Source of the DNA: Russula earlei
Taxonomy: Eukaryota; Basidiomycota; Agaricomycetes; Russulales; Russulaceae
NCBI GenBank assembly: GCA_025769875.1
Contig: JAGFNK010000059.1
Coordinates: 1-64,000, forward strand
Length of the DNA: 64,000 nucleotides
Direction: 5' to 3'
The notes beneath the pieces were generated by a model that had not been told where the DNA came from, made no database searches, and was given only the letters and a program-made list of their open reading frames with translations. Of the stretch, positions 1 to 13,118 are shown in pieces; position 1 is the stretch's first letter, and every line of letters begins with the position of its first letter. A program made the position numbers and the translations under genes.

Positions 1-1122
1 GGGGAAGACAAGGGCAACTTCAGTATTTGTTTGGTAATGGAAGAACCATCCACACTTCAATGCAATATGGTTACCAGGAGAAGACATACACCTTCATCCT
101 TTTCTGATCAAGTATCATCGCTCCCAATGACGTAGTCTACCCTATAAAAGTATGGTGGAACTTGATACAACCTCTCATCTTACCACCATGTCCACCTCAC
201 CCATTGATGCCAACCCTTGCCATCTTTGATGGACCACTCTCACTGGTCTCTGTCTCCAATCTATTAGAGACCCATCCTGACATATCATCCAAAACCTTAT
301 GCACCATCATCATTGGACTCCTCTCCACCCTTAAGAACACAATCTTGACCAACGATCACATTGTTAAGGCTCCAAAGTGCCTTAAATAAGATCAATGGTT
401 GCATCTATGAACGCGTCCTACCAATGCAGATATGCTTCAGTCAAGCAAGCAATACTCGTGGAGGGGAAGGAGTATTAGATCCTTCTGGAGTATGGCAACA
501 AGATGAGAGGGGCTCTGCAGATGGGGTAGAAGTCAACTGGTTTGGGATTGGCAAACTAAGTCAAGCTTAAGGCTCAACTGCTACAGACTGGGGGCTTTAT
601 ATAGCCCTACAGGGATAAGGTTTGTGCTACTGTAGTACTGGTTGGTGCTATAGAAGCAAGAAGGTGACTCATAGAAGTGAGGTTGCTTCTATGTAAACAA
701 TCTTGGTGCTGGAAGCATCAAGTGCTTCCCTAGTAGCAATCTTGGTGTCATAAGTACTTTCCTAATCAAGGAAGTGACGTATGTGGCAGTACAGGAACAT
801 CTGGGACAGAAGCAATGCTACTCATTGCTTCTTTAGTACATCTTCAGAAAGATACGATCAACGAACATGATATCAATGGACATAAATGGTCAAGATCTGA
901 TGCATGCATGATGCAATCGGTGCAGTCCATAGTTCAGGTGTTCTGGCATCTTCTGGACCCCAAACCACTTGGTAACACATGTCTACTCAAACTGGAGGAA
1001 CAACTCCATGAAGTGCAGCTCGTGGATGAAAGAGTCAAGTCATTGGAGAAACAGTTGGATGCCACCCAAGACCTGCTTCATGGCCAAGGAACAATGCCTC
1101 ATCGAGGCTCCAGATGGCTTTA
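1..1122. other. Unassigned repeat-flanking sequence
   Basis: I recognise no gene here. Short open frames at 162-389 and 815-1219 show no motif I know. The second runs into the LTR copy that starts at 1123, so it is not a natural gene end. Given the retroelements on the right, this is probably the interior of another degraded element, but nothing in it proves that. Confidence 0.4.
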
Positions 1123-1817
1123 TGTCACGGTAACTAGCTGTGTCAGTTCACAAGTGGAAAACAAGTCGATGATAGAGAGGTGTTCAAGAAACAGGCTGGT
1201 TCCCATGTATAATGAGTAAGGATCCCTGCAGCGGTCAAAGTGTTTTATGCTAAACAGGTTATGGCCAATAGACCCTTCCTAGTACGACTCGGTCCATTGA
1301 GAAGCTAGGGTAAGTTTGTAATGGGATAGACTAGGGCTGGTTCCACTAGCTATATGTGTTCAAGTCCGTCGGGGACCTTGAACAATGCAGAGAGAGTAGA
1401 GGAAGGTAGGTCTTAAAGGAGGAGAGCTCTTCTCAGGGGAGTGAAGAGAGACTCTTAGGAAAGGAAGGGAAAGGCAAAGAGTAGATGGTGGATGGTGTGT
1501 TGAGAGTTGATGAAATGGAGAGGTGGTTGTGGTTTAAGTTTGTGAGAGTGAAGTGGGTTGCAGGAGAATATGTTGGACAAGAGTAGGTTGGATTCTACAA
1601 GAGACCAAGCTTAGGGCTTTGGTCACAAAGTACTGAGCTTATATATACAGGAGAAGTGCAGTAATAGCTGCGCTTTGACTGTGCTACTAGTATAGTAGGA
1701 GTCATAATCAGTAGGAGTCATAGGAATGAGGCCATGAATGAGTCAGAACCAAGTAACTGTGCTGCACAGTAGGTGCGCAGCATTGCACAGTCAAAACTAA
1801 GAAGTGAATATAAATGA
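1123..1817 (-). mobile_element. Truncated LTR, family L1
   Basis: This is the reverse complement of most of the LTR seen complete at 4939-5822 and, with an insertion, at 13119-14484. Its 3' end (TGTCACGG read on the plus strand) is at 1123. About 190 bp of the 5' part is missing, and at 1817/1818 the sequence passes directly into the copia reading frame. The copia open frame therefore ends in about 40 residues that are LTR sequence, not protein. Confidence 0.85.
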
Positions 1818-3573
1818 GGGTCCGGTTCCATCTCTCCGCTACGCCATTCTGCTGTGGTGACCCTGGCATTGTCAATCTATGCTCAATTCCCTTTTGATCT
1901 AAGATCGATCTGAGGGTACCGGACAAGTACTCCCCTCCGCGATCCGAGTGTAGTGCTTTGATCTTATCGTTGGTCTGGTTTTCTGACCACGCGAGATATT
2001 TTTTGAACGCATCAGCACACTGATCTTTACTTTTGAGGAAGTACACTACCCCATAACGGGAGTAGTCGTCGATAAACGTTGCCCAATAAGTTGCACCTCG
2101 GATCGACCGGGTCTGCATCGGACCGGCTAAGTCAGTATGCACGATCTGTAGACGCCGATCCGATCGCTTAGGCGAAGCCAGGAAAGGAAGTCGCGTCTGT
2201 TTGCCGAGTTCACACCCGGGGCAAGGTGACTGATCGCGATCCGCTGAACTAAGCGAGATTCCCTTGACGGAATGAGCGTATTTGATTAGCGCGCGTGAGG
2301 ACATATGTCCCATGCGCTGATGCCAGATGTTAAGCGGTAGCACCCCCGCCTGCGTGTGTAGGGCCGGAGATGAAAAATCAATATAAAATAGGTTATTCTC
2401 CAGGTATCCTTGCGCGACTGTCCGATCTTTGTAGTAGATTTGGCACGCGTTCTGGGTAAAAGTGATATGTCCCCCCTTTCGGAGCAACGCGCTGACTGAG
2501 AAGTAGCGCGCGTCGGCTTCCGGAACATGCATGACATCGGTGAGGGTTAATGGAAACTTCCCAATACCTCCAGACGGTAGGACGGATACAGATCCGGTCC
2601 CAATCTGCTTGATGATAGCGTGACCACCGAGGTTAACTGATCCGGTGGCCAGAGCGTAAGTGATGAAGTCGGTCCGGAACGGACTGATGTGATGGGTGGC
2701 CCCTGAGTCAATCATCCAGCGCGATCTAGTCGCCGAGTAAAGGGAAATGCGAATGTCATTTTCATCATCCGAGATCTCCGTAATTGTAGCAGTAGTCTCT
2801 ACTATGTGCGCGTTGACCTTTCTGTTAGTGTCCGCGCCAGACTCCCTCTTTTTCTGCGCCTTCTCCTCCTCATCCTTTTTCTTCTTCCGGCACTCAGGAC
2901 TCTTGTGACCAGCTTTGTTGCAATAATAACATTTTATTTTGTTTTTATTGTCCTGTTTTTTGACCGGAGCAATTTTGTTAAGGGAAGCGGAGGAGCCGGC
3001 CCGACGACTCTCTTCATTGAGAATGTGTTCCTGAATGGCTTTCGGGGAAAGCTTGTTTGGAAGATTAGAGCCGAGGATAGCTTGTGTAAGACCAGAGTAA
3101 GAGCTGGGAAGTGACTGAATTAGAGTGAGACTGAATTGGAGATCGGTGACGGGCATGTCATTGTTCTGAAGATTGATCCTAGTATCATTCAATTTCTGTA
3201 GTTGTGGGAACATCGGGCTGGTGTCATCTAGATCAAAGCGCGTGAAGGCGGTCCAAGAGTTATGTAGTGACATAGATCCAACGCCGATGCAAGTAGTCTT
3301 AAGTTGTTCCCACTTGAGTTTACAGGTGTCGAACTTGGTGTTATCGCTTATCTCTGCGTATATATCTTTTTGGAGATGGAGCTGGAAGACGCCTAACAGT
3401 ATGTCTTCTTCAACGTCCCAAGTGCTATCTCCAGAGGGCTTTGTATCGATAAGATGACGCCGGAAACCATTCATTCGGGTAATGGCCTCGAAGCGAAATG
3501 ACCAAGTAGTCCAATTTGATGAATCTAAGATCTCCAGGGGTGTTCCCGAGGGGATAGTGAATGTGGGTGCCAT
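1818..3573 (-). pseudogene. Ty1/copia Gag-Pol, 3' truncated
   Basis: Visible in order on the minus strand: a Gag region from ATG 3573; a zinc knuckle CYYCNKAGHKSPEC; an aspartic protease motif IDSGATHHIS; a GAG-pre-integrase segment with WHQRMGHM; and an integrase core with HTDLAGPM, HSDRGGEY and AERWNR (the D, D and E positions). The order Gag, protease, integrase without reverse transcriptase before the integrase is the copia order. The frame is open but stops just after the integrase core, where the L1 LTR begins. Reverse transcriptase, RNase H and the distal LTR are absent, so the copy is dead unless supplied in trans. Confidence 0.92.
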
Positions 3574-3814
3574 ATGATGTAATGAGGTGAATTGCCAATC
3601 CGGACCAGCGGAGCAATTGTAGCCGGATCAATTAGAGATCTAATCAGTATCTTTGATGCGTGATGTAACTGCGCGCGCGTCAATCCTTTGGTTCCAGGGG
3701 CCAAGGGAGTAAGATGTCGTCTGATAACAGAGGTTTGTGGGGAAGGGAGGTGTTATAGGAATAAACGTGTGTGGTGATCTCTGTGGATTTTAGATACGGG
3801 CAGGGCCCATAACC
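3574..3814 (-). other. Copia 5' leader with primer-binding site
   Basis: Untranslated leader between the copia LTR and the Gag start. Immediately inside the LTR, read on the minus strand, is GGTTATGGGCCC at 3814-3803, the expected position of a copia primer-binding site. The matching tRNA was not checked. Confidence 0.6.
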
Positions 3815-4294
3815 TGTTGAAAATAGACGCAGTATGTGTGATTAGATAGCAGCAGATGATAAGATCGCAGGCAGATCTATCAGACAATAGTTCAGTTTGG
3901 TTGACACAAAACTAATATAAATAATGTACCTATCAGACAATAGCTACAAGGCGTCGTTAGTACTGTGAGATAAGATGTCATAGTGTAAATACTCACTTCA
4001 GTTTGGTTGACACAAAACTGAAGTGATCTACGTACTTTGTGGCGTTCTTAAGTACCTGAGACCGCCACTAGATGCAGTACAGTTAACTACCATCACGGAT
4101 CACTAGGTAAGTCCGAGGATCAGTTGTAAGTAGCTACCGATTGTTCTAAATCACTCTATCAATGTAACTAACGCGTGCTGCAGCGTATGAGCTGAGCCGG
4201 TGATGCCCGGTCCGGGTGATCCGACGCGTCAGCGCATCCGAGTTGTGATCACATCACAACACACCTGAGACTCTGGGCAGTGCAGATCTCAACA
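3815..4294 (-). mobile_element. Copia 5' LTR (about 480 bp)
   Basis: Bounded by TGTTGA and TCAACA inverted ends, 480 bp. It sits directly upstream (minus-strand sense) of the copia leader and Gag-Pol frame. The same family, 478 bp, occurs as a solo LTR at 13776-14253, sharing blocks such as the GATCAGTTGT and GCTGAGCCGG stretches. The right edge abuts chromovirus A sequence, so the copia element probably inserted into that element. Confidence 0.85.
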
Positions 4295-6579
4295 TGGACC
4301 AAGACGATTATCCAAAGGTTTACAAGACTGGAACCTCGAAGATGGACTAATATTATTCAAAGGAAAAGTCTATATCCCAAACAATGACACCCTACGAAAG
4401 AAAATACTGAAACTACATCATGACTCCCTCACCACCAGACATCCTGGCCAATGGAAAACTTACAAACTAATCAGCCGAAACTATTGGTGGCCAGGAATGC
4501 TAACCTATGTCAAAAGTTATGTAGACAGTTGCACAATTTGCCAAAGTACAAAGAACCGCCCAAAGACAGAAACACCCCTTGTACCAATCACACCAGCTGG
4601 AGAAGTATGGAAGAGCATTACCATGGACTTTATCATGGACCTACTGATTTCACAAGGCTTTGACAGCCTCCTAGTTGTGGTAGATTGATTCAGCAAAGCA
4701 ATAATCATTACCCCCTGCCACAAGACAATCACAGCGGATGAAACAGCAACACTAATCATGAACAATGTCTGGAGGAGAATAGGCCTCCCAACACAAATAA
4801 TATCAGACAGAGGCCCTCAATTCAGAGCAAAGGTTACTCAAGAACTATGGAAGAAATTAAATGTCAAGGTATCATTAAGCATGGCATATCACCCACAAAC
4901 AGATGGAGAAACAGAACAAGTTGACCAAGAACTAGAACTGTTACACCATTTTCCTTTTACGTTTACTTCTTACCTTTTGCTACGGACTGCTTGCTTGCGT
5001 ACGTCCCTTTACTTACTGGTCTTGTGATCTCTTACGTCTTGTGATCCTTTCTGTGTTATCATGTGATCCATACACGTCCAGGTAACACTGGATTGCTGTT
5101 ACTTTCCCTTTGTTTGGTTCTCTTTCCATTTATGTTCACTTCTCAGTTTCGACTGTGCAATGCTGCGCACCTACTGTGCAGCACAGTTACTTGGTTCTGA
5201 CTCATTCGTGGCCTCATTCCTATGACTCCTACTTATTATGACTCCTACTATACTAGTAGCACAGTCAAAGCGCAGCTATTGCTGCGCTTCTCCTGTATAT
5301 ATAAGCTCAGTACTTTGTGACCAAAGCCCTAAGCTTGGTCTCTTGTAGAATCCAACCTACTCTTGTCCAAACATATTCGCCTGCAACCCACTTCACTCTC
5401 ACAAACTTAACCCACAACTACCTCTCCATTTCATCAACTCTCAACACACCATCTACCATCTACTCTTCGCCTTTCCCTTCTTTCCCTAAGAGTCTCTCTT
5501 CACTCTCCTGAGAAGAGCTCTCCTCCTTTAAAGACCTACCTTCCTCTACTCTCTCTGCGTTGTTCAAGGTCCCGACAGACTTGAACGCATATAGCTAGTG
5601 GAACCAGCCCTAGTCTATCCCATTACAAACTTACCCTAGCTTCTCAACGGACCGAGTCGTACTAGGAAGGGTCTATTGGCCATAACCTGTTTAGCATAAA
5701 ACACTTCGACCGCTGCAGGGATCCTTACTCATTATACACGGGAACCAGCCCGTTTCTTGAAACACCTCTCTATCATCGACTTGCTTTCTGCTTGTGAACT
5801 GACACGGCTAGTTACCATGACAAGAACAATACCTACAAATATTTTGCAACCACCAAGCGGACAATTGGGCAGAACTAATTCCCTTTATGGAGTTTGCACA
5901 TAATGCCAGACAACACAGTGCTACAAACAAACCCCCTTTCGAGGTCTGGTATGGCTTTAACCCAACATTTGCTCCACCCCTTGCCTTTGCATCAAAGTTC
6001 CCTTCAATCCAAGAAAGACTAACAAGACTAGACCAACTCAGAGAAGAAGTAGCTGCCTCCCTGAACCGAGCAACTGAGATCATGAAGCAATCAGGACCTC
6101 AAACCTCCACATTTCGTTTTAAAGAAGGGGATCAAGTATGGTTGGAAGCCACAAATCTACAAACCACTCACCCAAAAGCAAAACTAGCCCCTCGACGCTA
6201 TGGACCATTCAAAGTCATCACTGCCTATCCAGTAAATGTTCGCCTCAAGCTACCAAAGTCCTGGAAGATACACCCAGTCTTTCACCATTCCCTGATTAAA
6301 CCTTACAAGGAAACCATTGCCCATGGTCCTAACTTCTCAAACCCACCACTGATACTAGTTGAAGGAGAAGAACAATATGAAGTAGAACAGATCTTAAACT
6401 CTCGGCTCTCCCCAAACCGCAAAGGGATCCAATACCTAGTTAAGTGGAAAGGTTACACTGCCACAGAAAACACTTGGGAGCCACCATCTAACCTATCAAA
6501 AGTGCAATTACTTGTTAAAGACTTCCATCGGAAATATCCAAAAGCGCTTAAAACAATTCCCACCAGGAGTAACCCCTAA
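4295..6579 (+). pseudogene. Chromovirus A integrase and chromodomain, interrupted
   Basis: Ty3/gypsy Pol remnant in two parts, 4295-4938 and 5823-6579, separated by a solo LTR. The first part carries the HHCC zinc-binding region (ending CTICQSTK) and the integrase core with MDFIMD, ISDRGPQF and AYHPQTDGETEQ. The second part has the integrase C-terminus and a chromodomain (QYLVKWKGYTATENTWEP), which marks a chromovirus. A TGA at 4686-4688 replaces an expected Trp between VVVD and FSKA. Gag, protease and RT are missing to the left, where the copia LTR begins. Confidence 0.9.
4939..5822 (+). mobile_element. Solo LTR family L1 with TSD AGAAC
   Basis: Starts TGTTACACC and ends ACCATGACA, 884 bp. 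It is flanked by the 5-bp direct repeat AGAAC at 4934-4938 and 5823-5827. The flanking integrase sequence is continuous in frame if the LTR and one repeat are ignored, so this is a clean insertion followed by LTR-LTR recombination. A TATATATAAG promoter-like site lies near 5297. Other copies are at 1123-1817 and 13119-14484. Confidence 0.93.
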
Positions 6580-6826
6580 ACCAACAACTCTCATCACGAC
6601 CTCTGTCAACGACTATCTTTATCCTTGTTACCAACGAACTTTTTAGAGAACCCCTGCGATCACATGCACTCAATCGACCACAGCTATCCCCAAAGCAATC
6701 CATAGAACAGGAGAGAACTCCCCACAAACGAACAGACTTCAACTTTTCATATGCAAACTACTCCACCTTCCAAAGAAACAAGTCCCTACCGTTGCAGGAG
6801 CAACAAGTCTATAAAGAGGGGATGAA
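6580..6826 (+). other. Chromovirus A 3' untranslated region and polypurine tract
   Basis: Non-coding sequence between the chromodomain stop and the LTR. The purine stretch AAAGAGGGGA at 6813-6822 lies next to the LTR start, as expected of a polypurine tract. Confidence 0.55.
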
Positions 6827-7655
6827 TGTTATGAACCAAGGCCAGGTCCTGGCCATAGATGGTCCTATTTCACTCAAGAGAGACCTCTCTCATTTTGCAT
6901 TACCAACTCCCTTCCGTTTTCTGGGCTATCCCTCCTGCAGTGCAAGATATCGCTATTGCAAAGGCACTATAACACAACCAGGCACCCGTTTCCTAATCGG
7001 GTAATCATCGCGTGGCAGCCACATGGTCACCCAGCCACCAGGAACCCGAAACAGCGGCACAAACTCTTAGAAGCCATTGCATAACTCATCTGACATCATC
7101 AAGGCTCCAATGACATCATGGCTGACTGAGTGACTCCACAGTGACCTCATAGGCTCACTAAGCGCTCCACAGTGACATCATAATGATGTCATCGCTCCAA
7201 AATGATCAGTAATGCGCTCAGTAAGCCTGAAACTTGACACAAGCGAGTTTATGCCTCTGTAGTCCTATTGGATGGTACCAAAGAGTCTAGAATAGTCCCA
7301 GTTCTTTGTAATCGACCCTGTACACTGTATATAAGCCCCAATGAAGTATGGCAGTCGTCAGACTGTCCATTTGTGATACTCTCATCTTCCTGGGTACTCC
7401 CCTGCGACCACTCAGTCTAAAGTCCTCCCTCGTCTTCAAGGTACTCCCTCAACAACCACCTTGTTTAAAGCCCCTCACTGCACTGGCCTCTACTCTTCGC
7501 CTCTGCCTTCTGCAACACATACCAGTCCCCATCTGGTATCTCCTAGTCATTTGGCTCATCCTCTTATTCAATGCCATTTATGCCGCGTACAGTCTGTTCT
7601 GACCCCTGCCCACCTGCTCCTGAGTCCTTAGTGATCAGCAGTACGTGTCTTGACA
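6827..7655 (+). mobile_element. Chromovirus A 3' LTR (829 bp)
   Basis: Begins TGTTATGAACC after a purine tract and ends GTCTTGACA. A TATATAAG box lies near 7329. The next base begins the Gag frame of another chromovirus (B) in mid-protein, so element A probably inserted into the gag of element B. The matching left junction is lost. Confidence 0.75.
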
Positions 7656-8267
7656 TTATGGAATGACTTCATTACAGACTTCACATTCAAGTTTACCAAT
7701 ACTGCAGAGAAAGAAGATGCCCAAGCAGCTATTGTTAAACACGTAATGAAGGACTCCCTTGATGACTACATCTTCACCTTCGAACAACTCCTGAACAAAA
7801 CTGGGTGGCCAGAAACGGACGTGATTGCCATTGAAAGCTTCAAAAATGGCCTAAAAATCGGACTCTACCATGCAATTCTAAATAGAGATGTCTGGCCCAC
7901 CACTCTCCAAGAATGGAAGGAGGAGGCCAGAAGACAACACCGATGTTTCATCACCATCAGGGACAAGCTCAAAGGGAAAACCACACACTCCCCCTCGGAA
8001 CACAAACCCCATCACTCTGACCGAATGCAAGTAGACGCTGCCAAGTCCAATTTTAAGAAACTCACTGAAGAAGAAAGAAAACAATTGGCAAAAGAAGGAT
8101 GTTGCTTCTGTTGCAGGGAGAAGGGCCACCTCAGCCGAGAATGCCCTAAAAATACAGCTCCCACCACTTCTAAAGCCCAAATCACCAAATCAACCCCAGA
8201 ACCATCTAAGGAAGAAGAACCAGCTTCCATGGTAGCACGCATGAAAACCCTACCAGCCAAAGAATGA
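7656..8267 (+). pseudogene. Chromovirus B Gag, 5' truncated
   Basis: Open frame of about 200 residues that starts mid-domain (WNDFITDFTFKF). It contains a retrotransposon Gag region and a CCHC knuckle, CCFCCREKGHLSREC, near its end. It overlaps the Pol frame by 4 bp (Pol is open from 8264), which suggests translational coupling or frameshifting in the intact element. The N-terminus and 5' LTR have been lost at the chromovirus A LTR. Confidence 0.85.
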
Positions 8268-10306
8268 GCCAAAATCTGGGATCTCATCCTCAAAGAGGAT
8301 TTTCTCTAGGCCAAAGTGCGACAGTTGGCACAGAGGCCCAAATAGATACCATTGTCAGCCATAAAGAAAACTCAATGAAAGTTCCTTTTATGCTAACAAC
8401 CAATGGAAAGACTGGACAAGCGCTCCTTGACAGCAGAGCAACAGAACATTTCATCAGTCAAGGAATTGTGGGAAAACTACAAATCCCACTCCGAACCCTC
8501 AAAACCCCCAGACCCATCATTAACATAGATGGTACCAATAACCAAGGAGGAGCACTAACCCATTATGCTCATATGGCCATTTGGCATGGCCCCACCACAC
8601 GACTTCTCACCTTCTACATCACAAACTTGGGAGAAGATAGAATGATCCTCGGTTACCCCTTCCTAAAAGCGATTAACCCCCTTGTCAACTGGAGCACCAG
8701 TCGTCTGAGAAACCACTTAGGGATCCTTCTCACCCCCATCCCCCTAGCCAAACCACCAAGAATCCGGGTCGCACAAATAAGGACAACCACCATTCCCCCT
8801 GAATACTTACGACATCAGAAGGTCTTCTCAGAAGAAGCAGCCAAACGACTCCCACCCAGTTGGGGAGAACTCGACTTTAGAATCACCCTGAAACCTGATG
8901 CCCCCAAGTTCCTTGATTGCCGAACTTACCCACTCCCCCAGAATGAGAAACAAGAGTTATCAAGACAAATACAAGAGGATCTAGCTAAGGGTTTCATCAA
9001 AGATGGCATTTCGGATTTCGTATCCCCTGTCTTCTTTGTTCAAAAAAAGGATGGCACCGCCCCACAAATGGTAGTCAACTACCGAAAACTTAATAATGCC
9101 ACAGTCCCCAATTACCACACCTTACCCAACATGGAAGAACAATTGCACCGACTAAGGGGCAAAACCACCTTCAGCAAATTTGACATCCGAGCTGGCTACA
9201 ATAACATTCTGATCCACCCTGAAGACCAACACAAAGGTGCCTTTAAAACCCAATTTGGTACCTTCATCCCCATGGTAATGGGCTTCAGCTTTACCAATGC
9301 CCCAGCCACCTTCCAACGAGCAATGAACCATACCCTCCGACCCTGGCTTCTAAAATACCCAGAGAACACCTGCAACTACCTAGACAATGTGGCAATAGCC
9401 ACAGGGGTGGGAGAAGAGCTCCTTCACCAACAAATTACACACGAGTTCCTTGACCTACTTGAAAGGGACTCCTATTTCCTGAAAGCATCAAAATGTGCCT
9501 TTGAACAACATGAAATTGATTTCTTGGGTTTCCGGATCAACCAAGGAACCCTCAAAATTGACCCAGTCAAAATGGATGGTCTCAAGAACTGGCCAAGACC
9601 CCCCAATAATCTGAAACAGGTACAACAAATCATGGGCGCCCTCAATTACCAACGACCATTTATCCGAGACTTCGCAAAAATAGCTCGCCCCATTTTTTCC
9701 ACAATCAAGAAAGGAACCCCCTTCCTCTGGACCCCAGAAGCAACCACAGCTCTGGAAACCCTGATATTGGTGGTCTGCAATGACCTGGAACTATACACTG
9801 CCAACCCTGACCTCCCATACAAATTAGAAACTGATGCTTCACAATTTGCCACCGGAGCGATTCTGTTTCAGAAAGACCCAAGAGGAAAAAGGAAAATGAT
9901 TGGCAACATGTCACATGCGTTCAACGAAGCAGAAAGGAACTATCCAGAATGGGATAGGGAGTTCCTAGCCCTGATTCTAGCACTCCAACACTGGCGATAC
10001 TTATTGGTTGGAACAAAACACCCCATCAAAATCTTTACTGATCACGCTAACCTTGCCCACTATCGACTCCCCCACAAAATTAATCGAAGAATTGCAGGTT
10101 ACATTTCCACACTGGCAGACTACCATTTTGAAATCCACCACAAACCTGGAACCTCCAATCGCGTGGACGCTCTCTCACAACGACCTGACCACAATGATGG
10201 GTCAGGAGATAACCAGAACATCACGGCACTACCTGACAAACTTTTCATTCGCACACTTCACTCTGAGGATCTCTATACCCAAGTACTAACTGAACAAAGA
10301 AAGTGA
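8264..10306 (+). pseudogene. Chromovirus B protease, reverse transcriptase and RNase H
   Basis: Long frame of 680 codons with an aspartic protease, RT and RNase H in order. The protease motif reads LLDSRATEHF where DSGA is expected. The RT palm motif reads NYLDNVAIAT where Y-x-D-D is expected, so both enzymes have lost a conserved residue. RNase H shows LETDASQFATGAIL and IFTDHANLAHY. The frame ends at a TGA at 10304-10306 before the integrase; comparison with related elements suggests this replaced a Trp codon. Confidence 0.9.
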
Positions 10307-11668
10307 AAATCAGATCTCCTTATGTGGAAAGTCAAACATGGTCCTCAAGAAGAAGAAGATGCACTATTCAAAGATGGGAAACTGGTGGTACCATACCAAG
10401 AACCCCTCTTATGAAAAATCTTGCACACCTATCATGACAGTATTCTTGGGGGACATACAGGAAACACTCGAACCTTATATTCAATCCAAGAATCCTTCTG
10501 GTGGCCAAAGATGGCCTACTTCATCCGGGATTACATTCGAGGGTGTGCTACCTGCCAAACCAACAAGTCCACCACACACCCAACTCGCCCCCCAATTTAC
10601 CCAATCCCCCCAGAAGTTCAAAAACCCTTCCAAACTATTGCCATTGATTGGATTGTCAACCTCCCACCATCAGAAGGGAACAATGCCATTATGACCATCA
10701 CAGACCACAACTCCACCAAGGCGGCTATATTCATACCTTGCTGTAAAGACATGGGAACCCTACAAATGGCTAAACTATTTTTACGTTACGCCTTCCTGTG
10801 GACCAGAGTTCCCTCCAAAATTATCTCCGACCATGACCCCCGCTTTACCTCCAACTTGTTTCAAGAAATTTCCCGAATCCTCAGAATCAACCAAAATTTA
10901 AGCACTGCCTACCACCCCCAAACTGACGGACAATCAGAAAGGACCAATCAGACGTTGGAGATGTACCTACGCATCTACACAGGAGAGAAGCAGGAAGAAT
11001 GGGCACACTGGCTCCCCATAGCCCAATACCATTTTAACGCCCATAAGTCTACCACCACCAGGAGAACCCCTTACGAACTCCTCATCGGTTTTAACCCTCA
11101 AGGACTTGGCACCCAACTCAAATCCAAGTTTCCTGGAATCCAAGAACAACTCCAAGCATTAAAAGACATGAGGGAATCAGCACAAGAAGCAATGAAAAGG
11201 GCACAAAACAATTGGATCAAGGAAACTAAGTTCAAAGGTTTCGAAGAAGGACAGAAGGTTTGGCTGGAAGGCACTAACTTGAAAACTCCCCATCAGTTTC
11301 ATAAGTTCCGCCCCAAACGATTCAGCCCTTTTACCATCATCAAGCGAATCTCCCACATCACTTATAAGCTCCAACTACCCCCCCAATGGAACATCCACAA
11401 CGTGTTTCATGCCTCCCTCTTATCTCCTGTCATGGAGACCGCTGAACATGGACCAAACTTCCCTGAACCACCACCTGACCTTCTCTCGGGAGAATATGAG
11501 GTCAAGAAAATTACCACCCAATGTCTCCATAGGAACTGACTCCAATACAGGGTCTGGTGGAAAGGGTATTCCACAGCAGAAGACACCTGGGAACCTCTCT
11601 CAAACCTTAAAAATGCTCAAGATGCCATCACCATGTTTCACCTACAACAACCCACCAAACTCCGTACT
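10307..11668 (+). pseudogene. Chromovirus B integrase and chromodomain
   Basis: Integrase open from about 10421: zinc-binding H..H..CATCQ, then the core with AIDWIV, ISDHDPRF and YHPQTDGQSERTN. An in-frame TGA at 11537-11539 lies just before a chromodomain (LQYRVWWKGYSTAEDTWEPL). After that stop the same frame stays open through the chromodomain into the downstream extension, so the stop looks like a point mutation and not the natural end of Pol. Confidence 0.88.
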
Positions 11669-13118
11669 ATGTCTACCACTAACTCTGACCCCGCAGAATC
11701 CCATCACTTGGACGAAAGTCTGGACAACTTAGAACACCAATTCCAAACACTTACGATACAACAACGTACATTACTCCCCCGAATTAGCTCATGTAACCCC
11801 CCCTCTTATTCAGTTAATGACCCCACTATCCCCGACCGTGGGTATACCATTTTTAATCTAGCTGCCAGAGAACAACTCTTTTCTGGAATTCTCTCTCCTG
11901 GTGACTTCCACGGCTTTCAACTTCTCATGATGGACCCCCGTTTCTCCGAGTTCCATTTATCCATACGAAGAGCAGTACTTGCAGATTTGGTATGGAACCA
12001 TATTGTATGCTCAGTCCCCATAAATACCCACACTCCTTCCGAGTGGTCAGCCTGGCACCATGAACACGCTACTTCCACTTATAACACTCCCATGTCTTCC
12101 CCAGCCCCCTCTTCGTCTCCCTTACCTGTCCTTACCCCTTCCCCCACTATTAAACAAGAACCCCTCTCACCTGAGGTTATACAACACATCATTGACCAAC
12201 ATATGTTTGTCATCCCTGACGAAGCAGAACTCCAAGACCTCGCCACCACCCTCAACCCTCTAGCCATTCGAGAAGGGACGCCCTCAGCCGACCCCAACCA
12301 AAGCAGACCCCACTCACCCTGGTCCCCCTTGGTTTGTTTACGAACCCTATACACACATTCCCCCTTTTTACGTTAATTTCAACAGGTGACGACACCTATT
12401 ACCATACTTACGCATTGCTTTGTATAATGACGAGCCCATGCTTCTAGGAACTATAGGTCGAGGAGAACCCGCTTACAGAGAAAAGCTCATAGCCCAACCT
12501 GTCGTCTCTGCCCCCCACCCTGCCACCACTGCCTCTGACCTCCACCTCTTAATTGAGGACCACCCTTTCCACTTTGACGTCGCTTAGGCTCTTGAAAACC
12601 TCCATGACCCTGGTGCCCTTGCCGACGTCTACCGCCTCCGCACCACCTCTTTTCAATTAAAGGTCTTGGAGGGCAAGCGTGCCTCCATCCAAGGAGCCTT
12701 AAGCATCCTTCAAGGACAACTTGCTGATCGACTTCACGAGATTCAGTCTCACACCAAAGAAACTGCCACCATCCGCAGTCACCTCTGTGCTAACAACACT
12801 TCCGTCCGAGTCCGTCACCAGCTCGACAACCTCATGACCGACGGAGGCCTCACTCATAGCACTGGACCATATTACTCACTGGTAGGGAACTACAACAGAA
12901 TCGAGAAGTCGAAAGAACCATCCTCTCCTCCTTCCCCTCCACTACCCACTCGTCCCCCTCTCTCCTTAACTCCCCCCCATGAATACCTTCCTCATGTCAT
13001 CGACCAGTCTCAAAATGACGCCCCTATGGGTGCACCCTCTCACTTCCCTCAGATGTATTCCAATGACGCTAGCACTCCCAACACCCCTCTTACCCCCACG
13101 CATATGACCAAGGCACAG

